From the NCBI GenBank assembly GCA_018136815.1, contig CM030932.1:6548915-6612914 (forward strand): DNA of 64,000 nucleotides. The letters run 5' to 3'. Positions 49,880 through 59,931 of the stretch are shown one piece after another. The stretch's first letter is position 1. Every line of letters begins with the position of its first letter. The translations under genes were made by a program, and so were the position numbers. The notes under the pieces were generated by a model. It saw nothing but the letters and a program-made list of their open reading frames with translations, searched no databases and was not told the DNA's origin. This DNA is from Isochrysis galbana. Lineage: Eukaryota > Haptophyta > Isochrysidales > Isochrysidaceae.

Positions 49880-50290
49880 AAATGGCCTGCCCCATGCGCG
49901 CACGACGGCGCAGCCGTTCTCATTCGGCCACTCAATAACGTTCCTGCTGACGTCGTTCGTCCGCGGAGTTCCTATTGTATGATCCGCCGGACGGCATTTC
50001 GATAGCGCCGCCGCGACCCCAGGATGCTTGGCGTATCCCCACCTATTGATGATATTTTTGGCGAGTATTTTGTAATCTTTTTGCAACAGCGTGATTGGCA
50101 CGGGTCCTTTGTGTCGCCATTTCTTGTGTAGATAGAAGAATGATGTCTCCTGCTCTTAGGGTGGAATACACCTATCCTTTGACTGGCACTAGCACGTCAT
50201 TTTGTATCCTTATGAAGTCGTGTTGGGTTGTTGCCTCGAAGCTCGCGTAAAAGTCGGCGAGGAGTCCATCCGGCCCTCAGCTTTTGCTTT
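49880..50290 (-). pseudogene. Chimera: LINE RT fragment joined to a Gag fragment
   Basis: On the minus strand 50290-50041 reads GPDGLLADFYASF, RAGDIILL and, after a frame change, ITLLQKDYKILAKNIINR, the opening RT motifs of a non-LTR element. At about 50040 this switches without a break to YAKHPGVAAALSKCRPADHT and IEWPNENGCA, which matches the C-terminal part of the Gag protein encoded at about 57420-57545 (YAKHPRVSAALAKCRPADNS, SEWTNENGCA). Possibly an RT template switch or an insertion with one side lost. Confidence 0.7.
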
Positions 50291-50344
50291 TGGCCGCGTG
50301 AATGCCTCCTCTGGCGGCTTAGAGCCTGGAGCAAGGCGGTCAAA

Positions 50345-50827
50345 TGCAGGGTTTTTAAACTACTACTATGGGGGGCATTTTTGACTTTTGACCGTTGCGG
50401 ATGCCCAATAAAGGACAAGGTAGGGGAGTCACTCTCACCGATGCCATGGATTTTCGTGGGGTAGAGCGGATTGGGGGCGGGGGGGGGGGGGGGGGGGTCG
50501 GGAGACAGGTAAGGGGGGTCCCTGGGGAGTCCATGGATACCCAGGAGGGGTGGAAAAGCGTGAGCGTGTGAGTGACCGGCCTACGGCCTAAGAGTGCCAC
50601 TCTCTCAGCCTTCATCATGGGGGGCGAGAACCACCGCCCCCCCCTTGCGCCGCCATTTGGCATGCAGGGGGGACTCGCCCCAGCTGCCCAGACTCTCCAA
50701 AAGAGTCGGGCACAGACCGTGTCGCATACGCGAATCGACACTCGTTATAATTCCCTTCTTTCGGCACTTACGATTATAATTCTTTGCTTTCTCTCACTCG
50801 CGGTCAAAAGCTCCGTGTGGACAGAGG
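50345..50827 (+). repeat. Mosaic of repeats R2-like, R1 copy 2 and foldback spacer
   Basis: 50345-50410 is a diverged R2 unit ending in CCCAATAAA. 50405-50600 is R1 copy 2 (see 7465-7640). 50710-50825 matches the spacer and inner right arm of the foldback element (CGCGAATCGACACTCGTTA, ATAATTCTTTGCTTTCTCTC, CGGTCAAAAGCTCCGTGTGG). Their order suggests successive insertions at one place. Confidence 0.7.
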
Positions 50828-51903
50828 TTATGCGTGCTTCTCTGCATTGCCACTCTGATTAGCCCCGAAGGCCATGTGCCAGATCTTAGCGGCCCACATG
50901 AGGTTGAGGGAGTAGCCCGCCGCCAAGATGAGCCCGATGACTCCGAGGATCGGCAGCGGTAGAATTCCCAACGAGACGATAGTTGGTGTTACTGCAGCCA
51001 TATGCGCCAACCCAAGAGTGTACAACAGAACGCGCACCACAAAAAAGGTGAGGCCGAACGCTAGATTAACTACCTGCATGAGCGCCGAACCGCCATTGCC
51101 GGTATTGATCAGAAACCAACGTAGATTGAGAAAGGGGGAAGAGCACTCGCCAGTGATGAGCCAGCTGAACTGGAAGGGCAAAGCACGGTAGCTTCCCGTA
51201 ATGAAGGAGCCGAGCATGAAGCACAGATGATGAGCGAGCGTGTCAAGGCCGCCCAGGACCTGGGAATAAGGGGATGGGGCCAATGAGGCCCTAATGTGTG
51301 ATGGGGACATTCGAGCACTTATGGTAAGGCAACAATGCGCGGCAAGACAACAAATGGGGGTGCTCAAGCCCTGCAGATGTAATTGGCACAGTCCCAGCAC
51401 AATGGTAGGAGGCGTTACTACAAGATAGATGACGCAAGAGAAAGTATGCGCACCGGATACCAACTGAGCACATGGACTGTATCGTAGAGGAGCCACGAGA
51501 AGAACAAAAGGTTGGTGAGCTCCGTTTCGATGCCTGTCTGGTGGTAAGCTGAGGCTGGGTCGGGGTTGACGCGGAGCTTGTCTACGAGCGGGGCATCGAG
51601 CAGCTCCCAGATGTGCCAGAGACCGCGTCCGCCTGTGATCACAGCATGGACGAACGCGCATACGTACGTTGAACCGTTGTTGCGGAAGGCCTTTGGGCCC
51701 TTTTTGTGATTTGCCTGCACGACGCTGTGCGCAGTTACATGGCAGATGAGCTGGGCGAGGCGATAAATGGCCTCCCAGCCGAGCGCACAAAGAAGCACAG
51801 CCGCGATTGAACGCGAATTAGGCTCGAGCGGGCCAAGCGCGCCGAGAACCGCCTCCACAATCGAGGGCGACGGCGGCGGCGGGGGTGCGGCGCGGCGCGG
51901 CAT
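50828..51903 (-). CDS. TLC-domain membrane protein (two exons)
   Basis: Exon 1 is 51903-51454 from ATG 51903 (MPRRAAPPPPPSPSIVEAVL) to a donor CCG/GTGCGC. Exon 2 is 51259-50828 after the acceptor TTCCCAG. The splice joins TVHVLSWYP to VLGGLDTLAHHLCFMLGSFI. About six hydrophobic segments are present, with SWLLYDTVHVLSWYP, LDTLAHHL, the conserved His pair and a glycine-rich penultimate helix. This is the pattern of TLC (TRAM-LAG1-CLN8) proteins of the TMEM56/TLCD4 type rather than ceramide synthases, since there is no homeodomain-like stretch. Members sit in ER or plasma membranes and are linked to lipid handling. The frame is intact; exon phases agree. About 290 residues, normal for the family. 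Confidence 0.68.
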
Positions 51904-52160
51904 CGCAGCGACGAGCGCGCCGCGCGCGTGTGCCCGTCGCTCTTCTAAATTGAGAATTCGCGAATTTATGAGAGAGAGTACTCCTGTTTGGCCCCACCCT
52001 TATGGGGCCCAGTGATAGTCAGCAACATTGTGTAGATCATAGGCATGAACATAGCGCTAGCGCAACGGCGAGAACCCGTGTCCCGACAACACCCCACGTT
52101 GCCACTATGGGAGTAGAACCTACACATATACAAAAGAACTCACTTGAGTCCACACACTTT

Positions 52161-52200
52161 GTCCTAATCAGCGTTAGCACGCGCTAACGCTGATTAGGAC
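52161..52200. repeat. 18-bp-stem hairpin at the copia LTR start
   Basis: GTCCTAATCAGCGTTAGC (52161-52178) and GCTAACGCTGATTAGGAC (52183-52200) are perfect complements around a 4-base loop. Confidence 0.95.
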
Positions 52201-52573
52201 AGACACGTTCATTAAGTGGTGACGATCGGTGACGGAGGAATGTGGTCTTGTCCAAGCACTTAGTGAATATATCAGCTGTCATCTGTGATATGGATATCCA
52301 GTGAGGAACGGAGATACGATTGAGGAATTTTTCCCGAGCATATAGCAGCCATCGTTCATAGTGACGGGTCCGAGCAGTGACACCAGGGTTCTCAATCGAG
52401 TCTCGGGTGGCGGAATTGTCAGTGAATATACGGATTGGAAGCTGTTGAGGATTGTCCAGGAAATCGAAGAGATGAAGAGTGAATTGTAGGTTGCGAGCAC
52501 CTAAGGCAGATATAGCCGTTTCAGCTTCCGCAGATGATTGGGCGACTAACTTCAGCTTCTTCGATTGATATGA
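52184..52573 (-). pseudogene. Copia Pol RNase H domain, C-terminal fragment
   Basis: An unbroken 130-codon frame reads KKLKLVAQSSAEAETAISAL (catalytic Glu in QSSAEAE), PIRIFTDNSATRDSIENPG (Asp in TDN), TARTRHYERWLLYAREKFL and then MTADIFTKCLDKTTFLRH. This is the copia-type RNase H with the final ADIFTK block that ends Ty1/copia Pol proteins. Its stop codon (TAG at 52184-52186) lies inside the first bases of the 3' LTR, in the hairpin stem. The 5' part of Pol is missing because a LINE 3' end is inserted at 52577. Confidence 0.88.
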
Positions 52574-52576
52574 GAC

Positions 52577-53317
52577 AAAAAAAATCTTTTATTTAATATT
52601 CTCACCTCGCGCGCGGCTATGCAGTTGACTATCGTAGCCACGCCCTCTTCCCTTCCTTTCCCTCACTTCCCGCCTTTTGCGGCATCTCCCCTCGTGCTCT
52701 ACCTAGGGGCCCAGGTTGTGGGGGGGTTGGGTAGGCGGGGGTGCACCGGCCCCTAGTGGTCTGTTCTCGCCTTCCTCCTGTGCCTCTAGGTGGCCCGTTT
52801 CTCGCTTTGTTGATGTGAGCGTTTTGCTGTTGATGTGTCGCCTTTCGCTCTCAGCGCCCGTCTCTTCCGGGATTTCTTCGAGGAGGGAGACGCGCCTCTG
52901 CCTCAGGCGAGCTTACCGGCTAGGCCGATTGCCTCTCTCTGCCACGAGGCCGAGGTTGTCATTCATGGTTAGGTTTCCTTTGTCGTTTTCTATGAAAATG
53001 GGGGCGCTGAGCTCTAACGGTTGTTTTAGCTTAGGTTTCCTGCCCTGGGCCGCCGTGCGGGTGCGTATTCGGTAGTGGCCGTTTGGCGGGGCAATGCCCC
53101 TCGCCAGGGTAGTGAACCTTAGTAACGTGGATTCTAAGACCGGTATGTAGTGGTATGTGTGTGATTCAAATTCTATTCTGTAGAAGTCTCTTATCATATA
53201 TCTCCATGCTATTGCGTAGAGGGTTTTTAGGCTATCGGGCGTGGATGTTGCCGGGTATGCAAAGAGTCTGTCTTTTATTTTCTGTTTTTTAAGGCCTGTT
53301 TGGCTGTTTGGTTCGGG
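52577..53317 (-). pseudogene. LINE 3' end inserted in copia
   Basis: The minus strand from the gap edge encodes LKTLYAIAWRYMIRDFYRIE, then GIAPPNGHYRIRTRTAAQGR, ending near 52913. The AWRY-x-x-x-DFYRI block matches the LINE piece at 35.2 kb. The 3' untranslated part runs to GGTGAGAATATTAAATAAAA then GA and a T-run at 52577. That tail is the same as the 3' tail of the SINE-like elements. The upstream part is lost in the gap. Confidence 0.75.
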
Positions 53318-53417
53318 NNNNNNNNNNNNNNNNNNNNNNNNNNNNNNNNNNNNNNNNNNNNNNNNNNNNNNNNNNNNNNNNNNNNNNNNNNNNNNNNNNN
53401 NNNNNNNNNNNNNNNNN
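53318..53417. other. Assembly gap (100 N)
   Basis: Placeholder of exactly 100 N. It separates two unrelated minus-strand retroelements, so any protein read through it is artificial. Confidence 0.99.
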
Positions 53418-56400
53418 GCATCAGCAGCAGCCTCACCCTCCGATCCGGCCGGGATCTCTCGTGTTGCCGTCGACCTCTCCAGAAAGTCGACAGTCAGCGG
53501 CTGACCGGGTGACATCGAGATAGCTCCGACGAAGCCGGCGTCCGCGACTGGGGGCGGCGCCGTGGAAACTCTGACTACACATTCGGAAAGGACTCTTGAA
53601 GAGTCTTCTGAATCGCCAGAGGCCGGACGGAGGCGGAGGCTTCCTTCCGAGCTCGCGGCGTCGAGAGAAATGGTAGCGGAGTGGGCGGCCAAAAAATCGT
53701 TCCCGAGCAGAAGCATCGCGTTTCCTTCGATGACCGCGAACGAATGACGGAAGAGGCGACCGGACAAGGAGAAGACGAGGCTAGCCCGGCCCCTAGTGAT
53801 GAGAGGAAGGCCGTCCGGCCCATGTAGGTTGGGGACGGTAGCGTCCGATACGCGTTCGACGCAAGCGTCTTCAGGTAGTCGATCGAGAAGAGCAGTGGTG
53901 ATTACTGACGGGCCCGCTCCAGTGTCAGCCAGGGTGCTGTTCACCGTGAGGGCAACGTCCGGGAGAACGAACCCTTGAGCTGCGCGGTCGCCATCGGCAC
54001 GGCAGACCACGAGATCGCGGACATAGAGGCAGTGACGAGGGTAGAGCGGCGGCGGAGTGTCCGCGATAGATTCCACCGGAAGTGAGGTTCCGGCTCCGGG
54101 TGACAGGGTGGTTGGATTGGAGGCTAGCCTGGACGGAGAAGATTCATCGACGTGGGGCACTCGCTCGATAGCGGCGGCCACCGTCTGCGGCACGAATGGT
54201 ATCGAGGAGCGTGGGGATGCCTTTGCTGAACTAGAGGGGTTAGGCACGCCATCATAGCCTAGCCCTCGACGGTCCGTCGGATGCCGAGGTTGATCCATTT
54301 GGCGTGACCATTCCTTCTCCAGGGACTTCTGCAAGTCTGTCTTCGGAAGCTTCGACAACTCGGAAAATCCGGCCGCACTGAGGCCCCTAGCGGTAGCCCC
54401 ATCGCAATACAGTGCCCGTGGAGTATCCTCTCCTTCGGCGGCGTCGGAGGGCTTGGTCTCGAGGGTCTGCATGCTCCGGTGTTCTGGCGTCTCGGGCGTG
54501 TCATCTTCTCCCGAGTCGGGCCCGACATCCCAGGTTTCGAGTGGCCTTTCGGCTACGAACGAATTGGTCAGTTCGGCCACTACCTCGTCGCCAGCCGTGA
54601 AGGAGGCGCTCGGAGATAGTGCATTGATGCCTTGAGAGCCCAGTCGAGACAAGATGGGAGGTTCCGACGGCTCCGCAGCTGCCGCTTGCTCAGCGATTTC
54701 TTGGGCGATGGAAGGCGTGACATCCTGCCACCGATGGACCCCCGAAATTACATCACGGTCGAAGACCTGCCACTTGCTGCGGCGCTTCTTCACCGTGTTT
54801 GGAGGGCCTGGCGTTGTAGAGCGGTCCTCTATGGGCCACTCCCACGGCAGGAAGCGGTCTCCTTCCGCCTCGGCCTCGTCTTCCGATACGTTTGTTTCCG
54901 AGTCCTCCTGATGAAGCAGGCGAGAAGCATCGGCAACGGGGCCTGCGTCCGGGATCACGACAACCGAATCAGACACTGGCGAACCGCTGGGAGGCGTGAG
55001 GTGAGAGCTAGAAGCTGCTTCGCCTCTCCCCTCCATGAAACGAGCCAGAGCCGTCCTCGGCTCAGCCAGCTCGAAACCGGTCGAGCAAAGCGAAGGGCGT
55101 TCTCTCAAGCTGGCAGCTGCTTGGGAAATTGCCCAGTCCACCGTGAAGTCGAGCGAACGCGACGCCTTGGCTTCGCGCGCATAACGGCGCAAGACCGGCA
55201 TCCACTGGGCCGCCATTGCACCGGCAATGCCCACATAGGTGCGGCTGCGAAGGGCGCCACGGTGGGGCGACGGCGATAGATCCGCCATAGCGGATAGACG
55301 TCCCTCGACAATCTTCGAAGGCTGCAAGGACGGGAGTGAAGCCGTCAGGTACAGGCCAGTTGCTTTTTGATGGCCCGTGCCGTGCTGCCACGGCTGCACA
55401 AACTGCCGCGGTCGCAACCCCCCGACTAAGGCAGAGGCTTCCGCGTGCATTCGAGGATTTTCGACGGCAACGAAAGGCGCGTCGGCGCTTGCCATGGCGA
55501 GGAAGACTCTAGCGGCGGATTCGAGAGCCTGGCGTCGTCCCGGCTCCCGATCGAGCCACTGGCAACTCACCGCCGACAAATACGTGCACGGCGGATGCGC
55601 AACCACGAGGTCCCAACCGAGGTTTTGAATGTGAAGAGCATCTCCGCAGAAGTGGGGAATGTAGTCGATCTCCGACGGTCGTAGATCGCACGTCGCGACG
55701 TGCGCTCCGGCGAGTAGGAACATCGAAGACACGACCCCGCTAGCTTCACCGACGACTAGAACGCGGGGTGGAGGAATCCCCTCGGCCGCGTCGAGCGTCA
55801 CGGCGTCGTGGATCGCCGCTAACTCAGCGCAAAGCTCGTCAAAATGCGTCGGCAGTACGGCAGAGGGTGATGAATGAGTGCTCGCGTGCGGCCGCCGCAC
55901 GGCTAGAGCAGCTTCGGCGAGATGGCGGGGCAAGATGACGGAGGAACCGCTAGCCCGGGCACGGGAGGCGGCTAACATTTGGAGCTCGCGCGTAGGGGCG
56001 CGGGCAGTTGCAGTAGACTTGGCGGCCGAGGAACAACCAACCACGGCGATCCGGTGGATGGCCTCGGCAACGGAATTCAGGGGAAGGAGGTCGTCGCCCT
56101 CGAGTTTCGGTGGGCTAGACCTGAAGGGGGTTGGCTCCGGCGGGCGATCCCTGGAACGGGGATCCTCCGGAGAGCCGAGAGAAAGAGGAGACGCCGGCGT
56201 CCGTATGGTGCGCGACGAGGGATCGTAGTCGACGGCCCCTGCGTCTCCCGAGTCTGCGGTGGCCACGGCGTGAGCGCGGAAAGCCGCAGCTCCCTTGGAA
56301 CCTTCATCTTCATTGACTCCGGAAGCCGACCCTTCCGGGTCGGGAACCAGATCAGAAACGAGAACGGGTGCAACTTCGAGACGAGAGAATGAACACGACG

Positions 56401-56677
56401 ACGGAGAAATATAACGAACCGGGGAGAGAGGTGAAGAGGAGACACTAGTCTCCGCCTCAACAGCACGAGAACCTACGGTAGACAACGACGATTCGTCCGC
56501 AGAGCGGCTCCGGCTATGGCCCTTGGGAGAGAGGTCTCCAGTGGGGTCCCGCCGGGAAAGAGCAGAAACAGGTAAAGCAGCAACAACGTTTTCGGACGCG
56601 GCAGCGGCCACGTCGGACCTATCCATAGAACCTAGAGCAGAAGATGATACCGAGTCGACAGCCCTCGAGGGCTTCAC
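53418..56677 (-). CDS. Retrotransposon Pol: C5-MTase-like domain plus aspartic protease
   Basis: Open on the minus strand from the first ATG at 56677 to the gap, 1,086 codons, with no stop. Residues about 304-500 (55178-55768) form a cytosine-C5-methyltransferase-like domain of the phage type: RVLVVGEASGVVSSMFLLAG (SAM site), WDLVVAHPPCTYLS (PPC, Cys364), VAVENPRMHAEA (ENP), and QPWQHGTGHQKATGLYLTAS. After an acidic, probably disordered stretch, about residues 885-1005 are a retropepsin-type protease with LADTGAGPS (Asp918) and the distal LLLGNDFLAAHS block. RT, RNase H and integrase are expected next but fall in the gap. The Gag gene is immediately upstream on the same strand in another frame. 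The MTase keeps PPC and ENP, so activity is possible but unproven. Confidence 0.8.
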
Positions 56678-56724
56678 AACTGATTGTTTACGAAACGAAG
56701 AGACCGAAGACGCGTCGAATCCAC

Positions 56725-57213
56725 CTAGCCCACCCCTTGGGCAGGGCCGTCGGGGGGTGAATCCAGGGATGAAGATGCGTCGAAAGACCTAGGCGAATTT
56801 GAAGAAACCGAAGACAGCATAGTATCCGTAGAAATAGATTCCAAGAGGGGCAGCGAGCGAGAATCGGCCCCTAACATCCTAATAGCGTGCGGAGTAATAG
56901 AAGAACTTGTAGACGTACACGAATTTCGGAGAGTCGGGTCGCGACTATCTCCGGGGCAAACCTGTTTCCAGGAGCCCGGGTCAAGTGTCGACTCCGGCTT
57001 CCGAGATAGCCGTTCGGCGGGGGCTTCAGCCGGCGAGGCGGCTCCCACCGTCGAGGACTGAATAGAGCTAGAGACAGGGGGAGAATCGCCGCGTTGACAG
57101 CTCTTCTCCCCAAGCGGCGTAGGGATCGGATCGGGATGGTGGTGGTGGCGTTCGGGCCCACCGCCCGCGATGTTCTCCGCCAGGGTTTGAAGGACGGGGA
57201 CCCCGCCGGACCC
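56725..57213 (-). other. Open frame after the Gag amber stop
   Basis: In the Gag frame, translation could continue past the TAG (57214-57216) for 163 codons, Ser/Pro-rich, to a stop at 56725. The context is CAG-TAG-GGG. Pol begins in a different frame near 56677. So the junction may use readthrough plus a shift, or internal initiation. Confidence 0.4.
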
Positions 57214-59931
57214 CTACTGAGGCTTAACCCGGACCATCGAGCGAAGAAGCTTATGAATGTGCTCGTCCGATCCACACTCTCCGCAGCCAGCCTCACACAG
57301 AAAGCGAATATATGGCTGACAGATGACGGGGTTGTGAGCACCGTCTCCCGTGCCATATTTCCAGGCTTCGCTGGCTGGAGTGCCAGGAGGAGCATGAGGT
57401 CGGAAAGCGCAGAAGGCACAGCCGTTTTCGTTCGTCCATTCGGAGATTCCCCTATTGATATCGTCCGTTCGTGGAGTTTCCATTGAATTATCGGCCGGTC
57501 GGCACTTTGCTAGCGCCGCCGAGACCCTTGGGTGCTTGGCATAGCCTGCTACGGCCCAGAAGCGGGCTCGGGCCCGATTCCAAAGCTCGGGCGTCCACCG
57601 GGATACGCCCAAATCGGGCGGTAGCCCTTGGCCGTTCGCCGGCGGATCGCAGCGACGGCTGGGCGGCCGAGACGAGCCTCCCTTTCGACCCGGTGGATCG
57701 GTCAGTATAGCCGGCAACGGTGAGTTGGAGTGGTAACTTGCCGGCGGTGCAGCAGCCCGATAATCAGGCTTCGAAGCAGGCGAGTGTCCCTGTCCGCGAA
57801 GAGCTTCCGCCACGGTGGCTTGGACGGCTGCCTGCACGGCGGCGACCATGTCCGTGGTCGAAGCGGTCTTCTGGGACGAGGAAGTCTCGTTCTTTGCCTC
57901 GCCTGAGGCTTTAGTGCGTACGCTAGCCACGGTTTGCTTCGTCGAGGGCCGGGATTGATGACGCTTCACCCGGGCCTGCTCGTAAGGGCTGAGGTACCGT
58001 TGGCAGAGGTTGACGCACGAGAGCGCCGACCGCCCTAGCTCGTGGTTCTCTACGCGGAAACGAGTCTCCGCGAGCACCTCCGCAAATTTAATAGCATTAT
58101 CGACGCCGCGCTGAGGATCAACCTTATCGTTCCGGATGATTTCTTCGAACCTCTGGTTGATCTCATGGGCCATGTTTGGATGATCCCACACGTTGGTGGA
58201 GTCAACCGCGGAATCGCCAAGCTTGCGGATGTAGGCGCGAACCAAATTCTTGCTGAGCTCACATAGATCAGCGCCGGCCTCGCGCTCCCTCATGCGGTCC
58301 CACTCCATCGACGCCGAGTCTTTCGCGAAACCATCGGCCCCGTTTGCGAAGGTCCCGTCGCATTTGCGAAGAAGGACGTCAGCAGCGAGGACAGGATTGA
58401 GAGCGAGGGCGCGGTCCTCCACTAGATCGAGGAGGAAGGCGAAGATGCGGGAATTGCCGCTGGAATTGGCTCCGGCTGCCGCGAGGAGGGAGGTAAATAT
58501 TTCGCGATGATCGCAGCCGAGCGCTAGTGCCCGCTCCAACGGCTTGATGAGAGTTAGCCGAAATTCATTCCAGGCTGTCGCCGCGGTTTGAACGTTATCG
58601 GAGGCGAGGGCCTTTGGGAAGCGGAGCTCCGAAAGCTCTTTGCCCATCCTGACCTGATGGTGAAGGGTTTGCTCGGCTGAGAAGCGGCTACGCACCCATT
58701 TGAGCAAGTGGTCCTCCTCCATGAAAATTCGGCAATGCCAAACGTTGCCCGCCAGGGAGAGGTTGCTCTTCAAAATGGTGTGGATGAGCTCATGCTCGTC
58801 GGAGTCGCGGTAAAGGGCGGCCAGATCGCGTGAGGGCAGGGCGAGGAGATTTTTCCACTCGCTTACAACTGCCTCTCGCTCATCCATCCCCACCGCAAGG
58901 CAGGGGTCGCGAGGGTGGCGGAACGGCACCATCGGGGTCGGGCCCCGGTAAAGGCTCTGATCCTGGCGGCGGGGTTCCGATTTGGAGGTCGGGTACGCCG
59001 ACCGTGGAACCCTAGAAGCCGGAGAGGCGTGGCCCTTTGGGTCTAGAGCAGGAGGCTCGCCCATGGGTGGTTCCCTCTGAACCGGCCTAGCAGAATCCGC
59101 AGCCGCCTCGGTCCGATCCATGGACGGACTTGAAGCGGGCTCTTGGCGGGCTTGGAGTAGCTGAGTCAGGGCTTTGAACCCTGCTTCAACTTGATCCCGG
59201 AGAAGCCCCTCCCTCGCCTCTGCCGCGGCAAGGGATGACTGCAGGCGCTCCACAGCCCCTTTTAGGGTGTTGGTCTGCGCTTGAAGCCTTGCCATTTCCG
59301 CATCCTGACGCGCCGCGGCCGTCTCGATCGGGGTGATCTCTTGATCAAGGACCCCTTTTGATGACGGCGGGGCATAGTCCCGGTAGGCGGGGCTTCGGAA
59401 GCTGATCCCCTCCCCTTCACCGACCTCAGACTCATCATCTCGAAGGTGAGGAGGTGGGTCAAACTGAATCAGAGGGAGGGGGCCTTCCTCCACCTCATTG
59501 GCCAGCTCAGCGGCACTGAAGTTGGCCTCATGTGGGAGAGGGTCATGCTCCACCATGGCCCACTGTAATTGCACCCGGTGGGTGCCGAAGGCAGCGGACG
59601 GAGGCTCGCCATCCGACACGAGCTGGTCGGAGCCAATCATGGGGATAGCAGCCGGAGTGATGGGTGGCATTGGCGCAGCCTCAGTGGTCGTGGGATCACT
59701 CGGGAACCCCTCGGGAACAGAAGCTGCAGCGGGCAGAGAAGGTTCCCTGAGGGGTTCCTCCTCTGCGGCCGAGGACGTGAGCTTTGATTTCGTGCTTGTC
59801 GAGTCGAGCGGAGCCGGAGGGCTCTGAGCCACTCCGTCGCGAGCAGCACCGGCGGCTAGCGCGGCGCTTTGGCCCTCCTCCCCACCGGGAGTCGGGTGAA
59901 TGAAATTCTGGACTGGGTCGGGCAACCCCAT
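57214..59931 (-). CDS. Retrotransposon Gag-like protein
   Basis: 905 codons from ATG 59931 (MGLPDPVQNFIHPTPGGEEG) to TAG at 57214. The frame is open further upstream to 60096, but the sequence there looks untranslated. The order is: a low-complexity acidic N-terminus; a coiled coil (AEMARLQAQTNTLKGAVERL, SSLAAAEAREGLLRDQVEAG); a long helical capsid-like region (VVSEWKNLLALPSRDLAALY, then ELRFPKALASDNVQTAATAW and LGCDHREIFTSLLAAAG); a Lys/Ser/Thr-rich linker; and a C-terminal Cys/His cluster (CAFCAFRPHAPP, VICQPYIRFLCEAGCGECGS). Position directly upstream of protease-containing Pol supports Gag. A fragment of its C-terminal part lies at 49880-50040. No frameshift seen. Confidence 0.72.
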   Translation of the reverse strand: MGLPDPVQNFIHPTPGGEEGQSAALAAGAARDGVAQSPPAPLDSTSTKSKLTSSAAEEEPLREPSLPAAASVPEGFPSDPTTTEAAPMPPITPAAIPMIGSDQLVSDGEPPSAAFGTHRVQLQWAMVEHDPLPHEANFSAAELANEVEEGPLPLIQFDPPPHLRDDESEVGEGEGISFRSPAYRDYAPPSSKGVLDQEITPIETAAARQDAEMARLQAQTNTLKGAVERLQSSLAAAEAREGLLRDQVEAGFKALTQLLQARQEPASSPSMDRTEAAADSARPVQREPPMGEPPALDPKGHASPASRVPRSAYPTSKSEPRRQDQSLYRGPTPMVPFRHPRDPCLAVGMDEREAVVSEWKNLLALPSRDLAALYRDSDEHELIHTILKSNLSLAGNVWHCRIFMEEDHLLKWVRSRFSAEQTLHHQVRMGKELSELRFPKALASDNVQTAATAWNEFRLTLIKPLERALALGCDHREIFTSLLAAAGANSSGNSRIFAFLLDLVEDRALALNPVLAADVLLRKCDGTFANGADGFAKDSASMEWDRMREREAGADLCELSKNLVRAYIRKLGDSAVDSTNVWDHPNMAHEINQRFEEIIRNDKVDPQRGVDNAIKFAEVLAETRFRVENHELGRSALSCVNLCQRYLSPYEQARVKRHQSRPSTKQTVASVRTKASGEAKNETSSSQKTASTTDMVAAVQAAVQATVAEALRGQGHSPASKPDYRAAAPPASYHSNSPLPAILTDPPGRKGGSSRPPSRRCDPPANGQGLPPDLGVSRWTPELWNRARARFWAVAGYAKHPRVSAALAKCRPADNSMETPRTDDINRGISEWTNENGCAFCAFRPHAPPGTPASEAWKYGTGDGAHNPVICQPYIRFLCEAGCGECGSDEHIHKLLRSMVRVKPQ

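Larger units (their letters stand above)
51985..52576 (-). mobile_element. Ty1/copia 3' end: RNase H and 3' LTR
   Basis: The LTR is 52201-51985 on the minus strand, 217 bp, beginning TGTCC and ending CAAACA (TG...CA). Its 3' part matches 15952-16065. It starts with an 18-bp-stem hairpin (52161-52200). Upstream of it the Pol frame encodes RNase H. On the other side the element is interrupted at 52577 by a LINE 3' end. Confidence 0.85.

Noticed and set aside
52913-56677. A single 1,254-codon protein running through the N gap
   Set aside because: The gap is a placeholder. The part beyond it is the C-terminal region of a LINE, unrelated to the protease side. Only 53418-56677 is kept as one protein.
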